From assembly GCA_002423105.1 (NCBI GenBank), contig DIUT01000051.1, positions 1 to 64,000 on the forward strand: DNA of 64,000 nucleotides. Reading direction: 5' to 3'. The notes below the pieces were generated by a model. That model saw only the letters and a list, made by a program, of their open reading frames with translations. It was not told the DNA's origin and did no database searches. Origin of the DNA: Geobacter sp. UBA6151 (GTDB lineage: Bacteria; Desulfobacterota; Desulfuromonadia; Geobacterales; Pseudopelobacteraceae). Position 1 is the first letter of the stretch. Each line of letters begins with the position of its first letter. Positions 7,806-16,607 of this stretch are shown piece by piece. The position numbers and the translations under genes were made by a program.

Positions 7806-8557
7806 AGAATCCCCCCGTCCACCACAAGACACTGTCCGGTAATGTAGGCAGCTCGCGGCGATGCCAGAAAGGCTACGACCTGGGCCACTTCTTCCGGCTG
7901 GCCGATCCGGCCAAGGGCCGATGACCTGACGATCCGCTCCACCTGATCCTGCTTCAGTCCGGCGGTCATATCGGTCTGGATCAGCCCGGCGGCAACGGCG
8001 TTGACCCGGATACCCATCCCCCCCAGTTCGCGGGAAAGCGACTTGGTGAAACCGGTCACCGCCCCTTTGGATGCGGCGTAGTTGGTCTGCCCTGCTGCCC
8101 CGGCAATACCGGAGATGGAGGAAAGGTTGACAATTGCCCCGCTGCGGCGGGAGAGCATCTTGCGCACCGCCCATTTACAGCAGTGAAACAGCGGATAGAG
8201 ATTGGTGCGGATCACCGCATCCCAGTCATCTTCCGCCATCATGGCCAGAAAACCGTCACGGATAATTCCGGCATTGTTGACCAGGATATCCAGGTGTCCG
8301 GATTCAGCGCTGGCAGCATCGATCAGGGCAATCGCCCCCTCGGAACTGCTCACATCAGCCTTGATAACGGTTATTGAGCCGGGCAACGAGGCAGCTTCAG
8401 CCGCAAGTCTTGCAGCGGCATCGTCATCGGAGCGGTAGGCCGCAAACACCCGCGCACCATGGGCAGCGAACAAAAGCGACACCGCCCGCCCGATCCCCCG
8501 CGTACCGCCGGTCACTACAACCGTTGCATCCTTAAATTCCTGTTCCGTTGTCAACAC
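7802..8557 (-). CDS. 3-oxoacyl-ACP reductase (FabG/ApeQ type)
   Basis: 251-residue short-chain dehydrogenase. The NAD(P) motif VVTGGTRGIGRA is at about 14-25, NNAG at about 90, and the catalytic Ser and YxxxK are seen in LSSISGIAG and NYAASKGA. It would reduce the beta-keto group made by the adjacent ketosynthase. The start is GTG at 8557, six bases after GGGGAG. It is the first of a tightly overlapping block fabG-KS-KS-DH-LolA. Confidence 0.93.
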   Translation of the reverse strand: MLTTEQEFKDATVVVTGGTRGIGRAVSLLFAAHGARVFAAYRSDDDAAARLAAEAASLPGSITVIKADVSSSEGAIALIDAASAESGHLDILVNNAGIIRDGFLAMMAEDDWDAVIRTNLYPLFHCCKWAVRKMLSRRSGAIVNLSSISGIAGAAGQTNYAASKGAVTGFTKSLSRELGGMGIRVNAVAAGLIQTDMTAGLKQDQVERIVRSSALGRIGQPEEVAQVVAFLASPRAAYITGQCLVVDGGIL

Positions 8558-8580
8558 GTTGCACTCCCCATTCAGTTGTT

Positions 8581-9963
8581 TTACGCCATCGGTGCTATTC
8601 TACTGCGTCCCGAGCGCTTCAGCAACTTCCAAAGCGGGCCACGCACCTTGAACCTGCGCAACGCTTCCAGCATCGCATCACTCATATTCACCTCCAGCCC
8701 CGGCACGATCCAGTTCCTGCGCTGCATCGCCTCCCGTATCACCAGTTCCGTCAGCTGCTCTCTGACCGCTGCCGACAGATAGAAGACCGGCTGTAACAGA
8801 TCGGTGTCCGGGGTGATTATTCCTTCCTCAAGGGCGGTGCGGTACAGTGCTGTTCCGGGATATATCCTGACCCCGGTCATGGCGATCACCGCCGTGGGGG
8901 CCAGTTCATCCATCAGCCTGAAGCTCTCCAGAATGCTATTCTCTGTTTCACCCGGGCCGCCGAACAGCAGGTAATGGGCAGTATCTATCCCGGCATCGGC
9001 ACACAGGTGCGAGGCCCTGCGCACGTCCTCCACGGAAAAAGACTTGCCCATGCTTTTCAGCATCGCCGGAGAACCTGAATCGGTGCCGAACTCCACGGCA
9101 TCGCATCCTGCCCGCTGCATGGTTGCAAGCAGTTCCGGGGTAATGAAGCCGGGATTGATGAACGCTGACCAACGCACCGCAAGCCCGTCATCGGCCATGG
9201 CTGCACAGAGCTGTCCGGCAAAATCTGTGGGAAAATTGAAGATGTCGTCAACAAAGTAGAGGTAATCAACACCATGGTCATGCACCAGGCTGCGAATCTC
9301 CGCCAGTATCTCTTCAACAGGGCGAAGCCGGATTCTGCTGCCTTCCAGCAGCGGGTAAGTGCAGTAGCTACAGCCGAAGGGGCAGCCACGCTTGGTCTGG
9401 ATGTTGGCCATCCCCCCTTCTTCAAGATAACGTGCAATAGAGAACAGTTTCCGGTCAGGAGAACCGATCCGCTCCACCGGACAAGGTGGTAAAATGTCTG
9501 GAGAACCGGGCAGCACAACCCCCGGCAGCCCGGCAGGAGAACCGCAATCGGCAAGACAGTCCAGCAGCTTGGGCAAAATCTCTTCCCCCTCGCCCACCAC
9601 ACCGATATCGGCGCCACAGTACGCCAATATTTCCCGTGGCATCAGGGAAAAGCCCGAACCACCCAGCACAACCGTGGCCCGACCCCGGCAAACATCCACC
9701 AGCTCACGCAAAGCACTCAGATAGGAACGGGTATCCGGCCAGGTAACGTTGTCCAGATTACGCAGGGAGATGATGATGGTATCCGGCCGTTCTTCATCCA
9801 GCATAGCAGCCAGGGCTGCTGGCGGATCCTGCTCGAAACAGAGGTCAAGTACGCAGAGATGATGCCCCGCCTGCTCCAGCGGTCCGGCAAGAAAGGCCAG
9901 CCCCAGGGGGAAGACCGGATAGGGGGTCCGTTCACGATTGGCAGAAACCAGCAGCAGTTTCAT
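8581..9963 (-). CDS. Radical SAM protein with cobalamin-binding-type N-terminus (I)
   Basis: 460 residues. Residues 1 to about 150 form a Rossmann-type region of the B12-binding class (LGLAFLAGPLEQAG, TVVLGGSGFSLMP, IGVVGEGEEILPKLL), without an obvious DxHxxG cobalamin ligand. The radical SAM core follows with the cluster cysteines C194, C198 and C201 (RGCPFGCSYCTY). Such enzymes methylate, couple or rearrange unactivated carbons. Placement inside a type II fatty-acid-like operon suggests it modifies an acyl-ACP chain or lipid. It has a 4-base ATGA overlap with the thioesterase gene. The exact reaction cannot be inferred. Confidence 0.85.
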   Translation of the reverse strand: MKLLLVSANRERTPYPVFPLGLAFLAGPLEQAGHHLCVLDLCFEQDPPAALAAMLDEERPDTIIISLRNLDNVTWPDTRSYLSALRELVDVCRGRATVVLGGSGFSLMPREILAYCGADIGVVGEGEEILPKLLDCLADCGSPAGLPGVVLPGSPDILPPCPVERIGSPDRKLFSIARYLEEGGMANIQTKRGCPFGCSYCTYPLLEGSRIRLRPVEEILAEIRSLVHDHGVDYLYFVDDIFNFPTDFAGQLCAAMADDGLAVRWSAFINPGFITPELLATMQRAGCDAVEFGTDSGSPAMLKSMGKSFSVEDVRRASHLCADAGIDTAHYLLFGGPGETENSILESFRLMDELAPTAVIAMTGVRIYPGTALYRTALEEGIITPDTDLLQPVFYLSAAVREQLTELVIREAMQRRNWIVPGLEVNMSDAMLEALRRFKVRGPLWKLLKRSGRSRIAPMA

Positions 9964-10388
9964 GGTTCTTCTCCACTACACCAATCCTGGAGCGCGCCCA
10001 CAAGCGGCGCGATGGCAGGCGGCAGGCGGAACTGCAGAACTCCGTCCGTACCGGTCAGGGCATGAACGGTGCGGCCGGTGGCCAAACAGTTGCCATCCAT
10101 CCCCAGCACCTCGCTCAGAAACACCAGGGTAGCGGCCTCAGAGGGCTCCAGGGTGGTGCGGATGGTGATCAGATCATTAAAACGGGCAGGCCGTAGAAAT
10201 TTCAGTTCCAACGACACCACCGGCCCTTGGTAGCCAAGCTGTGACAACTGGAACGGATCAAGACCGAAACGCTGCGCCAGGGCGGTGCGCCCGATCTCCA
10301 TCCAGCCCACGTAGTGGCCGTGCCAGACCACCTGATAGGCATCCACCTCGTTAAAGCGAACCTGTACTGTGGTTTCATCGTATCTCAT
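9960..10388 (-). CDS. Acyl-CoA/ACP thioesterase, 4HBT hotdog family
   Basis: 142 residues starting MRYDETTVQVRFNEVDAYQVVWHGHY, the YbgC/4-hydroxybenzoyl-CoA thioesterase pattern with the catalytic Asp in NEVDAYQ. It would release or transfer the finished acyl chain from ACP; aryl polyene clusters carry an equivalent gene (ApeK type). Its start shares bases with the stop of the MCAT-like gene (TGATG) and its end overlaps radical SAM protein I. Confidence 0.88.
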   Translation of the reverse strand: MRYDETTVQVRFNEVDAYQVVWHGHYVGWMEIGRTALAQRFGLDPFQLSQLGYQGPVVSLELKFLRPARFNDLITIRTTLEPSEAATLVFLSEVLGMDGNCLATGRTVHALTGTDGVLQFRLPPAIAPLVGALQDWCSGEEP

Positions 10389-11233
10389 CAGTCTGTGCTC
10401 TCACTATCTATCCATCGGTTAAACTTGGTCAACGCCTGCCCGCTGCCCACCTCGCTACAACGGCTAAAGCCTTTGGCACGCAACACCTTCCAGCTTTTTT
10501 CCCACCAAACCGGCTGCAACAGTTCATCCACCAGAAAGGCCGGTATGGCTGCCGATGTCAGCCGGGTCTGGTTGATATGTTCCAGCAACGGCACGAGCGG
10601 TTCCCGGAAGCGGTATCCGGCAACGATTGCCGTCAGCTCTGTGGATAGTTCCGCCAAAAGCGGCGTATGCAGCGGCGCTTCACAGGGGAAGTGGCTTGCG
10701 CTGAAGGCGCCTGCCGCCAGACATTCCCCCAGGGCTGCCTCGATTCCGGACGTCTCCCCTGCCAGCAGAAAGTGCCGCGATGTGTTGTAATTTGCCACAA
10801 AGACCCCATTATTGCGGGCCGCCGACTCCACCGGCCCCACCGGCAGACCGATGGGACAGCCCAGAGCATACTGCCTACCCGTAAACGCGGTGGCCATTGC
10901 ACTGCCGATGCCGCAGACCAGTTCCAGAACAGCTCCCTCCTCCAGACAACCGGCAGCAGCCAGGGCGGCATAGATGCCCAGCGAATGCTCGGCAATCAGG
11001 TCCGGGGTTATCCCTGTTCCTCTCAGGCGTCTGGCCCGGTACAGCGACATGGCCACACCGTATATTTGCAGGCAGGTATGGTTGCTCAGGTTGTGACCGG
11101 ACAGCGGCAAATGATGTGACAGATCAAAACCGCAGCGTTCACGGCAGAGCTCGTTTATGGCATAAAAATCGTCATCATCCGGCACTGCCGGTTCCGGCGT
11201 GAGCGGCTGGCCGGGAAATAGCCAGAGCGTCAT
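10388..11233 (-). CDS. Malonyl-CoA:ACP transacylase-like protein
   Basis: 281 residues with a FabD-like layout: LFPGQ near the N-terminus (WLFPGQPL), nucleophile motif EHSLGIYAA in place of GHSLGE, and VANYNTSRHFLLAG matching the VVAxxNSPxQxVISG region. It may load a malonyl or unusual extender unit onto the cluster's ACP. The open frame is a little shorter than FabD (about 310). It overlaps radical SAM protein II by four bases (ATGA). A dedicated transacylase is not part of the simplest aryl polyene clusters, so it hints at a distinct building block. Confidence 0.78.
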   Translation of the reverse strand: MTLWLFPGQPLTPEPAVPDDDDFYAINELCRERCGFDLSHHLPLSGHNLSNHTCLQIYGVAMSLYRARRLRGTGITPDLIAEHSLGIYAALAAAGCLEEGAVLELVCGIGSAMATAFTGRQYALGCPIGLPVGPVESAARNNGVFVANYNTSRHFLLAGETSGIEAALGECLAAGAFSASHFPCEAPLHTPLLAELSTELTAIVAGYRFREPLVPLLEHINQTRLTSAAIPAFLVDELLQPVWWEKSWKVLRAKGFSRCSEVGSGQALTKFNRWIDSESTD

Positions 11234-12516
11234 GCGTCGGCCTGCTTTCTTCTAATAGCCGAACGAAACCCTATGTTCATGGGACCAAAGACCTGCACCG
11301 AGCGATGCAGCTTGAAAATTCGGCGCCAGATGGAGCCAAGGGAATAGAAATCGCGGCAGATCCGGTCATAGCCATCCTGCAACTGCTGCACGCTCATCCC
11401 TTTCGGCTGAAACACCACATGCTCCATATCGTAATCCTGCCAGTTGTTGTTGAATATCCGCCCCTCCGCCTCCAGACGTCGGCGAACCGCAGTACCCGGG
11501 TACGGAGTCAGTATGGGGAAAATAGCCGCCTCCAGCCGGGCATCCTCGCAGAAGCGCAGGGTCTGCTCAAAGACCGCCGGTGTATCACCGTCACAGCCCA
11601 TGACAAAGGAGCCCAGAATACCGATGCCGTGGTCACGGAACAGTGCGGCGTATTCCAGGTACGAGGCAGCCCTGTTGGTTACTTTGCCCATGGCAACCAG
11701 GGATTCCTGATTCAGGGATTCAAAACCGACAAACATGCCAACACAGCCCGATCTGCCTGCCGCCTGCAACAACTCCTGATCCTCGGCAAAATCAATCGGC
11801 GCATGGGAAAGCCATTTCAGCCCCATCCCCTGCATACCGGCAAACAGCTCCAGGGAATAGCGGCGGTCGGCAACGATGTTGTCATCCACAAAAAAAACAA
11901 AGGAATTGACCTTGCGCAGTTCTTCCAGTTCAGCCAGCACCTGGGGGACCGGACGCTTGCGGTACTTGCGGCCATAGAAGGCAGTGACCGAACAGAATTC
12001 ACAGTCAAAGGGACAACCACGGGTGGTCTGGATGGTGTTGGTGAAGAAGTGACCGGAACCTTTATATATATCCCGCCGGGCAGGGGGAATCAGGCTGGTG
12101 TCAATCAGGCCATCGGCCCGGTAGATGCGTTGCAAGGCTCCTGCCTGAAAATCAGCCAGCAGGTGCGGCCAAGCCAGCTCCCCTTCCCCAACCACCACGC
12201 TGTCTACATGCTGCAACGCTTCATCAGGCAGGTTGCTGGCGTGGAATCCGCCCATTACTACGGTCTTGCCGCGCTGCCTGAAGCCATCGGCCAACTGATA
12301 GGCGCGGGTTGCCTGGGCGGTCATGGCGGTCAGGGCGATCAGGTCGGCGTCAGTGTCAAAGGAGATGGGACGGATAGCGTCATCATGGAAGGCGACATCC
12401 CATGCAGGGGGGGTCACTGCCGCCAAGGTCGCCAGGGAAAGGGTGGGAAACTTGAAGCCGAGCTCTCCCCACAAGCGTCCTTTGGGCCAGCCGGGGGAGA
12501 GAAAGAGGATCTTCAT
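11230..12516 (-). CDS. Radical SAM protein with cobalamin-binding-type N-terminus (II)
   Basis: 428 residues. The N-terminal B12-binding-type region (about 1-140) includes KTVVMGGFHASNLPDEAL and VVVGEGELAWPHLL, with the ALTAMTAQ segment typical of the group. The radical SAM cysteines are C168, C172 and C175 (RGCPFDCEFCSV). The C-terminus (YSLGSIWRRIFKL) resembles the DUF4070-type tail of lipid-modifying members such as the hopanoid C2-methylase group. It shares an operon with ACP, ketosynthases and radical SAM protein I. Likely a C-C bond-forming or methylating step on the lipid; substrate unknown. Confidence 0.85.
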   Translation of the reverse strand: MKILFLSPGWPKGRLWGELGFKFPTLSLATLAAVTPPAWDVAFHDDAIRPISFDTDADLIALTAMTAQATRAYQLADGFRQRGKTVVMGGFHASNLPDEALQHVDSVVVGEGELAWPHLLADFQAGALQRIYRADGLIDTSLIPPARRDIYKGSGHFFTNTIQTTRGCPFDCEFCSVTAFYGRKYRKRPVPQVLAELEELRKVNSFVFFVDDNIVADRRYSLELFAGMQGMGLKWLSHAPIDFAEDQELLQAAGRSGCVGMFVGFESLNQESLVAMGKVTNRAASYLEYAALFRDHGIGILGSFVMGCDGDTPAVFEQTLRFCEDARLEAAIFPILTPYPGTAVRRRLEAEGRIFNNNWQDYDMEHVVFQPKGMSVQQLQDGYDRICRDFYSLGSIWRRIFKLHRSVQVFGPMNIGFRSAIRRKQADA

Positions 12517-12530
12517 CAGACAGTCGGCGG

Positions 12531-12788
12531 CTATTTGCGGTGTTCAGCAATGTAGGCGGACATGGCCCGCACCGAGGCAAACACCTTGGTCCCGGTGGCG
12601 GCATCTGGCACAACCACACCAAACTCTTTTTCCATGGCCACCACCAGTTGCAGGGCGTCAATGGAATCCAGTCCCAGCCCCTCGCCAAACAGCGGTGCAT
12701 CGCTGTCAATCTCATCAGCTGACATACCCTCGATACGCAGGGCATCAATGATCATCTGCTTTATGTGCGGAATCAGTTCTTCGGACAT
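12531..12788 (-). CDS. Acyl carrier protein
   Basis: 85 residues with the phosphopantetheine site LDSIDALQL (Ser at about residue 41), followed by the acidic helix II (VVAMEKEFGV). It is the dedicated carrier for the chain built by this operon. It has an AAGGAA ribosome site and sits two bases after the acyltransferase stop. Confidence 0.92.
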   Translation of the reverse strand: MSEELIPHIKQMIIDALRIEGMSADEIDSDAPLFGEGLGLDSIDALQLVVAMEKEFGVVVPDAATGTKVFASVRAMSAYIAEHRK

Positions 12789-12790
12789 AG

Positions 12791-13681
12791 CTATTCCTTT
12801 ACGGGAGAATTCCAGAAATCAAAAAAATTGTACCACTGATCAGGGTACTGCCTGATATATCGCTCAAAAACCGAAGCCAGGCGGGTCATTCCTTCCTGTA
12901 CCGTCTGATGGTTGTGTCCGTGACTTCCCCTGAAAAAAATCGCCTCGTCCATCAGGGTAGCATAATGACCATCATCCTCAAGAACCACAAAAACCGGAAT
13001 CACCGGCGCTCCAGTGGCCAGAGCCAGGTGGGCGGCCCCGGCAGGAAGCGCTGTGGGACAGCCGAAGAACGGAACGGTCACGGTGTTGGAAGAACCGTCG
13101 CGGTCACCGATCAGACAAATAATCTCGTTTCTGCGCAAGGCATTGACCGCCTCAATGATTGCTAACGGGGAAGTGTCCTCACGATCAACATAGATCACGC
13201 CGATACCGCGCTGATTGCGCATCTGTTCGCGCTGTTCGTTAACCTGCTCGTCCGGTTCGCGAAAGGTGAGCACATTGACCTTGTACCCCATGTCTGCCAG
13301 CCCCAGCCCACCCAGCTCCCAAGTCCCCAGGTGGGGAGAGATCAGGATGGCGCCGGTTCCGGCTGCCAGGGCCTCATCAAGCGGTTTACCGGAAGACCTG
13401 CGTCCAATGAGCGCCTGAAGCCGCTCTCCCTGCAGGCGGCTCATCAGCATCAGGTCGCACCAGTTGCGGGAATACTTGTAATAGGTGGCAACAACCAGAC
13501 CTTCCACCTGCTGCCTGCCAGTCACCGCCCGCAGGTTGGCACGCACTCCGCGCCGCTTTTTGCCAAACACAAGGTAAAACAGGCCTCCCCAGAAGAAGGC
13601 CGCTGGCGGAAACAGAGCACGCGGCACCAGCCTGGTAAAGAGGCTGATAAGGAACAGGTTGAAACTACTGTACAGCGACAT
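12791..13681 (-). CDS. LpxL/HtrB-family acyltransferase
   Basis: 296 residues with an N-terminal membrane-anchoring segment (LFLISLFTRLVPRALF) and the acyltransferase motif HLGTWELGG (HX4E) around residues 115-125, followed by GDRDGSSNTVTVPFFG. Family members transfer acyl chains from ACP to a membrane lipid or sugar acceptor on the cytoplasmic face. In aryl polyene clusters homologues attach the polyene to its lipid anchor. It follows the SPASM radical SAM gene by five bases. Confidence 0.88.
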   Translation of the reverse strand: MSLYSSFNLFLISLFTRLVPRALFPPAAFFWGGLFYLVFGKKRRGVRANLRAVTGRQQVEGLVVATYYKYSRNWCDLMLMSRLQGERLQALIGRRSSGKPLDEALAAGTGAILISPHLGTWELGGLGLADMGYKVNVLTFREPDEQVNEQREQMRNQRGIGVIYVDREDTSPLAIIEAVNALRRNEIICLIGDRDGSSNTVTVPFFGCPTALPAGAAHLALATGAPVIPVFVVLEDDGHYATLMDEAIFFRGSHGHNHQTVQEGMTRLASVFERYIRQYPDQWYNFFDFWNSPVKE

Positions 13682-13686
13682 ACGGC

Positions 13687-15063
13687 CTAGCTACATCCGG
13701 CTGTACGCCGCCGCGTCGGATGATCCTGAAACTCCTCTTCCCAGACCGGATCGGCAACTTCGGCATAGGCCCGTGAATAGTCATCCATCTGGTCTGCAAG
13801 GGTGGTGAAGATGGTTTCAGCCCCCTCATGGGTGGGGTAAGCCCCTTCACTCCCGAACAGCTCCCGTCCAGCATCGGGATGGTCGATCAACATACAGGGA
13901 CGCAGCAGGTTGCCGTGCTCGGCCTGCCGTTCGCGAATTTTGCGGAACAGCGGCGAAGCAAGGGCATCACGCAGTGTCGTGCGGCGGATGTTGTCCGCTG
14001 CAAAATGGCAGAAAACACAGGGTTCGATATCGCCATTGGCGTTGATATGAAAATATTTACGTCCGCCAGCCAGACAACCGGAGATGATCGGCCCGTCGTT
14101 CCAGAAATCGATAAACACCATCGGCTTGGTGTCACGATAGGTCGCCGTGGCTTGCCGCAGGGCATCACGCTGCACCGGTGTAGGCATCAGATCCGGGTTC
14201 GGCTCACGCCCAACCGGCACATAGGAGAAGAGCCACAGGGCAAACACCCCCTGCTCCAGCAGAAAATCGATATAGGCAGGATCCGTGATCAGATGGCTGT
14301 TGTTGCGGGTATGGGTAAAGGAACCGCAGAAGGAGAGGCCGTTTTCCCGTAAAAGCCGCATGGCATTCATCACTTTGTCAAAATGCCCGGCGCCGCGACG
14401 CTCATCGGTTTCAGGCTGATAGCCTTCAAGGGAAAAGGCCGGCATGACATTACCCACTTCAATCAAACGCTGCACCATCGCTTCGTCAATCAGGCCACCG
14501 TGGGTAAAAACCAGAAAGGCCATGTCATTATGCTTTTTGAATATCTCGAAGATCCCTTGCATAAAGAACGGTTCTCCGCCGGTAATCACCGCAAAATAGA
14601 GCCCCATCTCCTTCATCTGCAGCAGTACATTGTCAAATTCATCCAGCGACAGCTCCAGCGTCTTGCCGTAATCACCGGCATAACAGCCGTAGCAGGAAAG
14701 GTTGCAGCGCATGGTGGGACTAATAACCACCGTAGATGGTGGGTAAAAACCATTCTTCTCAGCCCACTCTTTTCGCTTGTTAGTGCCTGATAACAGATGA
14801 TTTATTGCCAGATTGCTGATCCACTTCTCCCGTTGGTTCGGGTGCAGATCCCGCAATATACGACGGGGAAATTCAATGGATGGATGTTTTGTCCGGATCA
14901 ATTCACGGATCCAGCGCAGGCGATCCTTATAATAGTCTTTTTTGGCAGTCATCTCCATCAGACGGGTCATGGTGATCAGGGTTTCGTCCGATGAACTTGT
15001 TGCAAGATCAAGCAGGGTGGAAACCGCTTTGTCACGGGTATAATTTTTTAATGATTGCAGCAT
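13687..15063 (-). CDS. Radical SAM/SPASM-type protein
   Basis: 458 residues from the ATG at 15063, which has GGGAG six bases upstream; a GTG at 15078 overlapping the glycosyltransferase stop is an alternative. Radical SAM motif at about residue 125: MRCNLSCYGCYAGDYG (CxxxCxxC), then TGGEPFF. A later Cys cluster (GCLAGGRKYFHINANGD..CVFCHF) is SPASM-like and would bind an auxiliary iron-sulfur cluster. The substrate may be the lipid headgroup or the acyl chain. Three radical SAM genes in one operon is notable. Confidence 0.85.
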   Translation of the reverse strand: MLQSLKNYTRDKAVSTLLDLATSSSDETLITMTRLMEMTAKKDYYKDRLRWIRELIRTKHPSIEFPRRILRDLHPNQREKWISNLAINHLLSGTNKRKEWAEKNGFYPPSTVVISPTMRCNLSCYGCYAGDYGKTLELSLDEFDNVLLQMKEMGLYFAVITGGEPFFMQGIFEIFKKHNDMAFLVFTHGGLIDEAMVQRLIEVGNVMPAFSLEGYQPETDERRGAGHFDKVMNAMRLLRENGLSFCGSFTHTRNNSHLITDPAYIDFLLEQGVFALWLFSYVPVGREPNPDLMPTPVQRDALRQATATYRDTKPMVFIDFWNDGPIISGCLAGGRKYFHINANGDIEPCVFCHFAADNIRRTTLRDALASPLFRKIRERQAEHGNLLRPCMLIDHPDAGRELFGSEGAYPTHEGAETIFTTLADQMDDYSRAYAEVADPVWEEEFQDHPTRRRTAGCS

Positions 15064-15074
15064 GCACAACTCCC

Positions 15075-15740
15075 TCACACCATCTGTTTCAAAAATATCT
15101 TGCAGATACTCCAGGTATCCTGCACCGGCTTGAAATGACTGGTTGACCTGCCGTCAGCTACCCTGGCCGCCACTGGCATCGATCCAATACTGAAACCGGC
15201 CCGCCAGCATTTCATGAGCAACTCCATCTCCAGATCGTAACCATTGTTCTCAAGTTCTACACTACGCAACAGGTCAGCTTGATAAAAGCGGAAACCGGAC
15301 TGGCTATCGTGTATCTCAAAGCCGGTGCGCCTGCGCAGACACCAGACTCCGAAGCGGTTCCAGAACTTGCGTAAGCCCGCCATCTGCTCAAACTGGGTGT
15401 GACGGGAAGCAAGCAGGATACCGAAATTGCCACGAAGTGCCGTCTCCACCACGTGCGGAATCGCAACCGGATCATGCTGGCCATCGGCATCCAAAGTTAC
15501 TATGCCATCATACCCTTGGGCGAGCGCCCAGGCAAAACCTGTTTTGAGAGCCGCCCCCTTGCCACAATTGACCGGATGCTTTAACACCGTCAAGGGCAGT
15601 CCTGCCAGACTCTCGGCAGTGCCGTCGGTGGAACCGTCATCCACCACCACCAGCGGCAGACCGTGAATCAGGCACTCCTCCACCACGCTGCGCAAGGTTT
15701 CTTCGGCATTGTATGCCGGAATCAGGATGCAGACTGCCAT
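15075..15740 (-). CDS. Family 2 glycosyltransferase
   Basis: 221 residues of the dolichyl-phosphate mannosyltransferase/GT2 type: IPAYNAEETLRSVV at the N-terminus, VVDDGSTDGT, LDADGQHDP (the DxD-like metal site) and SGFRFYQADLLR. It lacks C-terminal membrane helices. It may glycosylate the lipid product or its anchor; aryl polyene clusters have a GT2 domain. Its start lies inside the end of the deacetylase gene (19-base overlap). Confidence 0.87.
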   Translation of the reverse strand: MAVCILIPAYNAEETLRSVVEECLIHGLPLVVVDDGSTDGTAESLAGLPLTVLKHPVNCGKGAALKTGFAWALAQGYDGIVTLDADGQHDPVAIPHVVETALRGNFGILLASRHTQFEQMAGLRKFWNRFGVWCLRRRTGFEIHDSQSGFRFYQADLLRSVELENNGYDLEMELLMKCWRAGFSIGSMPVAARVADGRSTSHFKPVQDTWSICKIFLKQMV

Positions 15741-16576
15741 GATGAAACCAGCTCTTCCAATGTTGTGAATCTGAACAGCTCCAGCAGACGTTCCAGGCGT
15801 GGTTCCGAGCTTGCCCGTGGTCCATAGGCCAGAAAGCTGCGCAGGAAATTTAATGCAATACGCGGGCCATCCGGATCAAGTTCACGGGGATGAATGAATA
15901 GTACTCCCGGTTGTCCCTGGCGCTGATCGGCCAGCAAGGTCTGGCGAAGCAGCCACTCTGGGAAAACTCTGAATCCCCAGCCGCCACCTGTGGGCAGGTT
16001 ACCCCATGGCGTCGGCGTCACCAGCGGTGGAATTTCCCAGAGCACTCCCGCTTGCGTTTCAATGCGGTGCGGTATACGCGGGCCACCTGCATCACCGACA
16101 AACGCCAACGGGGTCAGGCTGCTATCGTACGTGTAGCCCTGCTGCGCTAGTATCTCAAAAGCCCAGGGAGTGCGCCTGCGGCAGAGAGACCACTGCGGAG
16201 CCCTGAAACCGGCCGGGCGTTTTCCGGTCTGGCGCTCCAGCAGATCAGCGGTTCGCAGCAGTTCATCAGCAAACTCATCCGGCGTCAGTTCCGTCACCAG
16301 ACGGTGCGACCAGCCATGTGATGCGATCTCATGGCCATGCTGCGCGATATTCTCAATCAGCTCAGGGTATTGTTCGGCAACGGAGCCCAGGACAAAAAAG
16401 GTTGCCTTGCTCTGATGCCGATGTAACAACCCCAGAATCGACTTCGTTACCGGAACGATCCGTTCCATACCGGAGCTGTTTGTCGTCTGCCTTGACACAC
16501 CACAGACATGGTACCAGTCTTCCAGATCAACCGTAATGGCATGAAACAGACTGTGGGCAGGCGCGTGAGAAAGCAT
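15722..16576 (-). CDS. Polysaccharide deacetylase
   Basis: 284 residues of the NodB/CE4 fold: ITVDLEDWYHV (catalytic and metal Asp region), SHGWSHRLV (HxxxxH metal motif, about residue 90) and FRAPQWSLC. The sequence style (DLEDWYHV and FRVFPEWLLRQTL) matches the subgroup associated with exopolysaccharide and PEP-CTERM loci. It is the first gene of the long operon. It may deacetylate an N-acetyl sugar on the lipid product. Confidence 0.85.
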   Translation of the reverse strand: MLSHAPAHSLFHAITVDLEDWYHVCGVSRQTTNSSGMERIVPVTKSILGLLHRHQSKATFFVLGSVAEQYPELIENIAQHGHEIASHGWSHRLVTELTPDEFADELLRTADLLERQTGKRPAGFRAPQWSLCRRRTPWAFEILAQQGYTYDSSLTPLAFVGDAGGPRIPHRIETQAGVLWEIPPLVTPTPWGNLPTGGGWGFRVFPEWLLRQTLLADQRQGQPGVLFIHPRELDPDGPRIALNFLRSFLAYGPRASSEPRLERLLELFRFTTLEELVSSWQSAS

Positions 16577-16607
16577 TGGCTCTTGTAGCCCACCTTGAAC
16601 AATACTG

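Noticed and set aside
7806..8174. N-terminal extension of the ketosynthase frame
   Set aside because: Arg/Gly-rich translation lying over fabG; the GTG at 7805 coupled to the fabG stop gives a normal KS N-terminus.
11305..12555. 416-codon open frame on the plus strand
   Set aside because: Antisense to radical SAM protein II; no ribosome site or recognisable domain.
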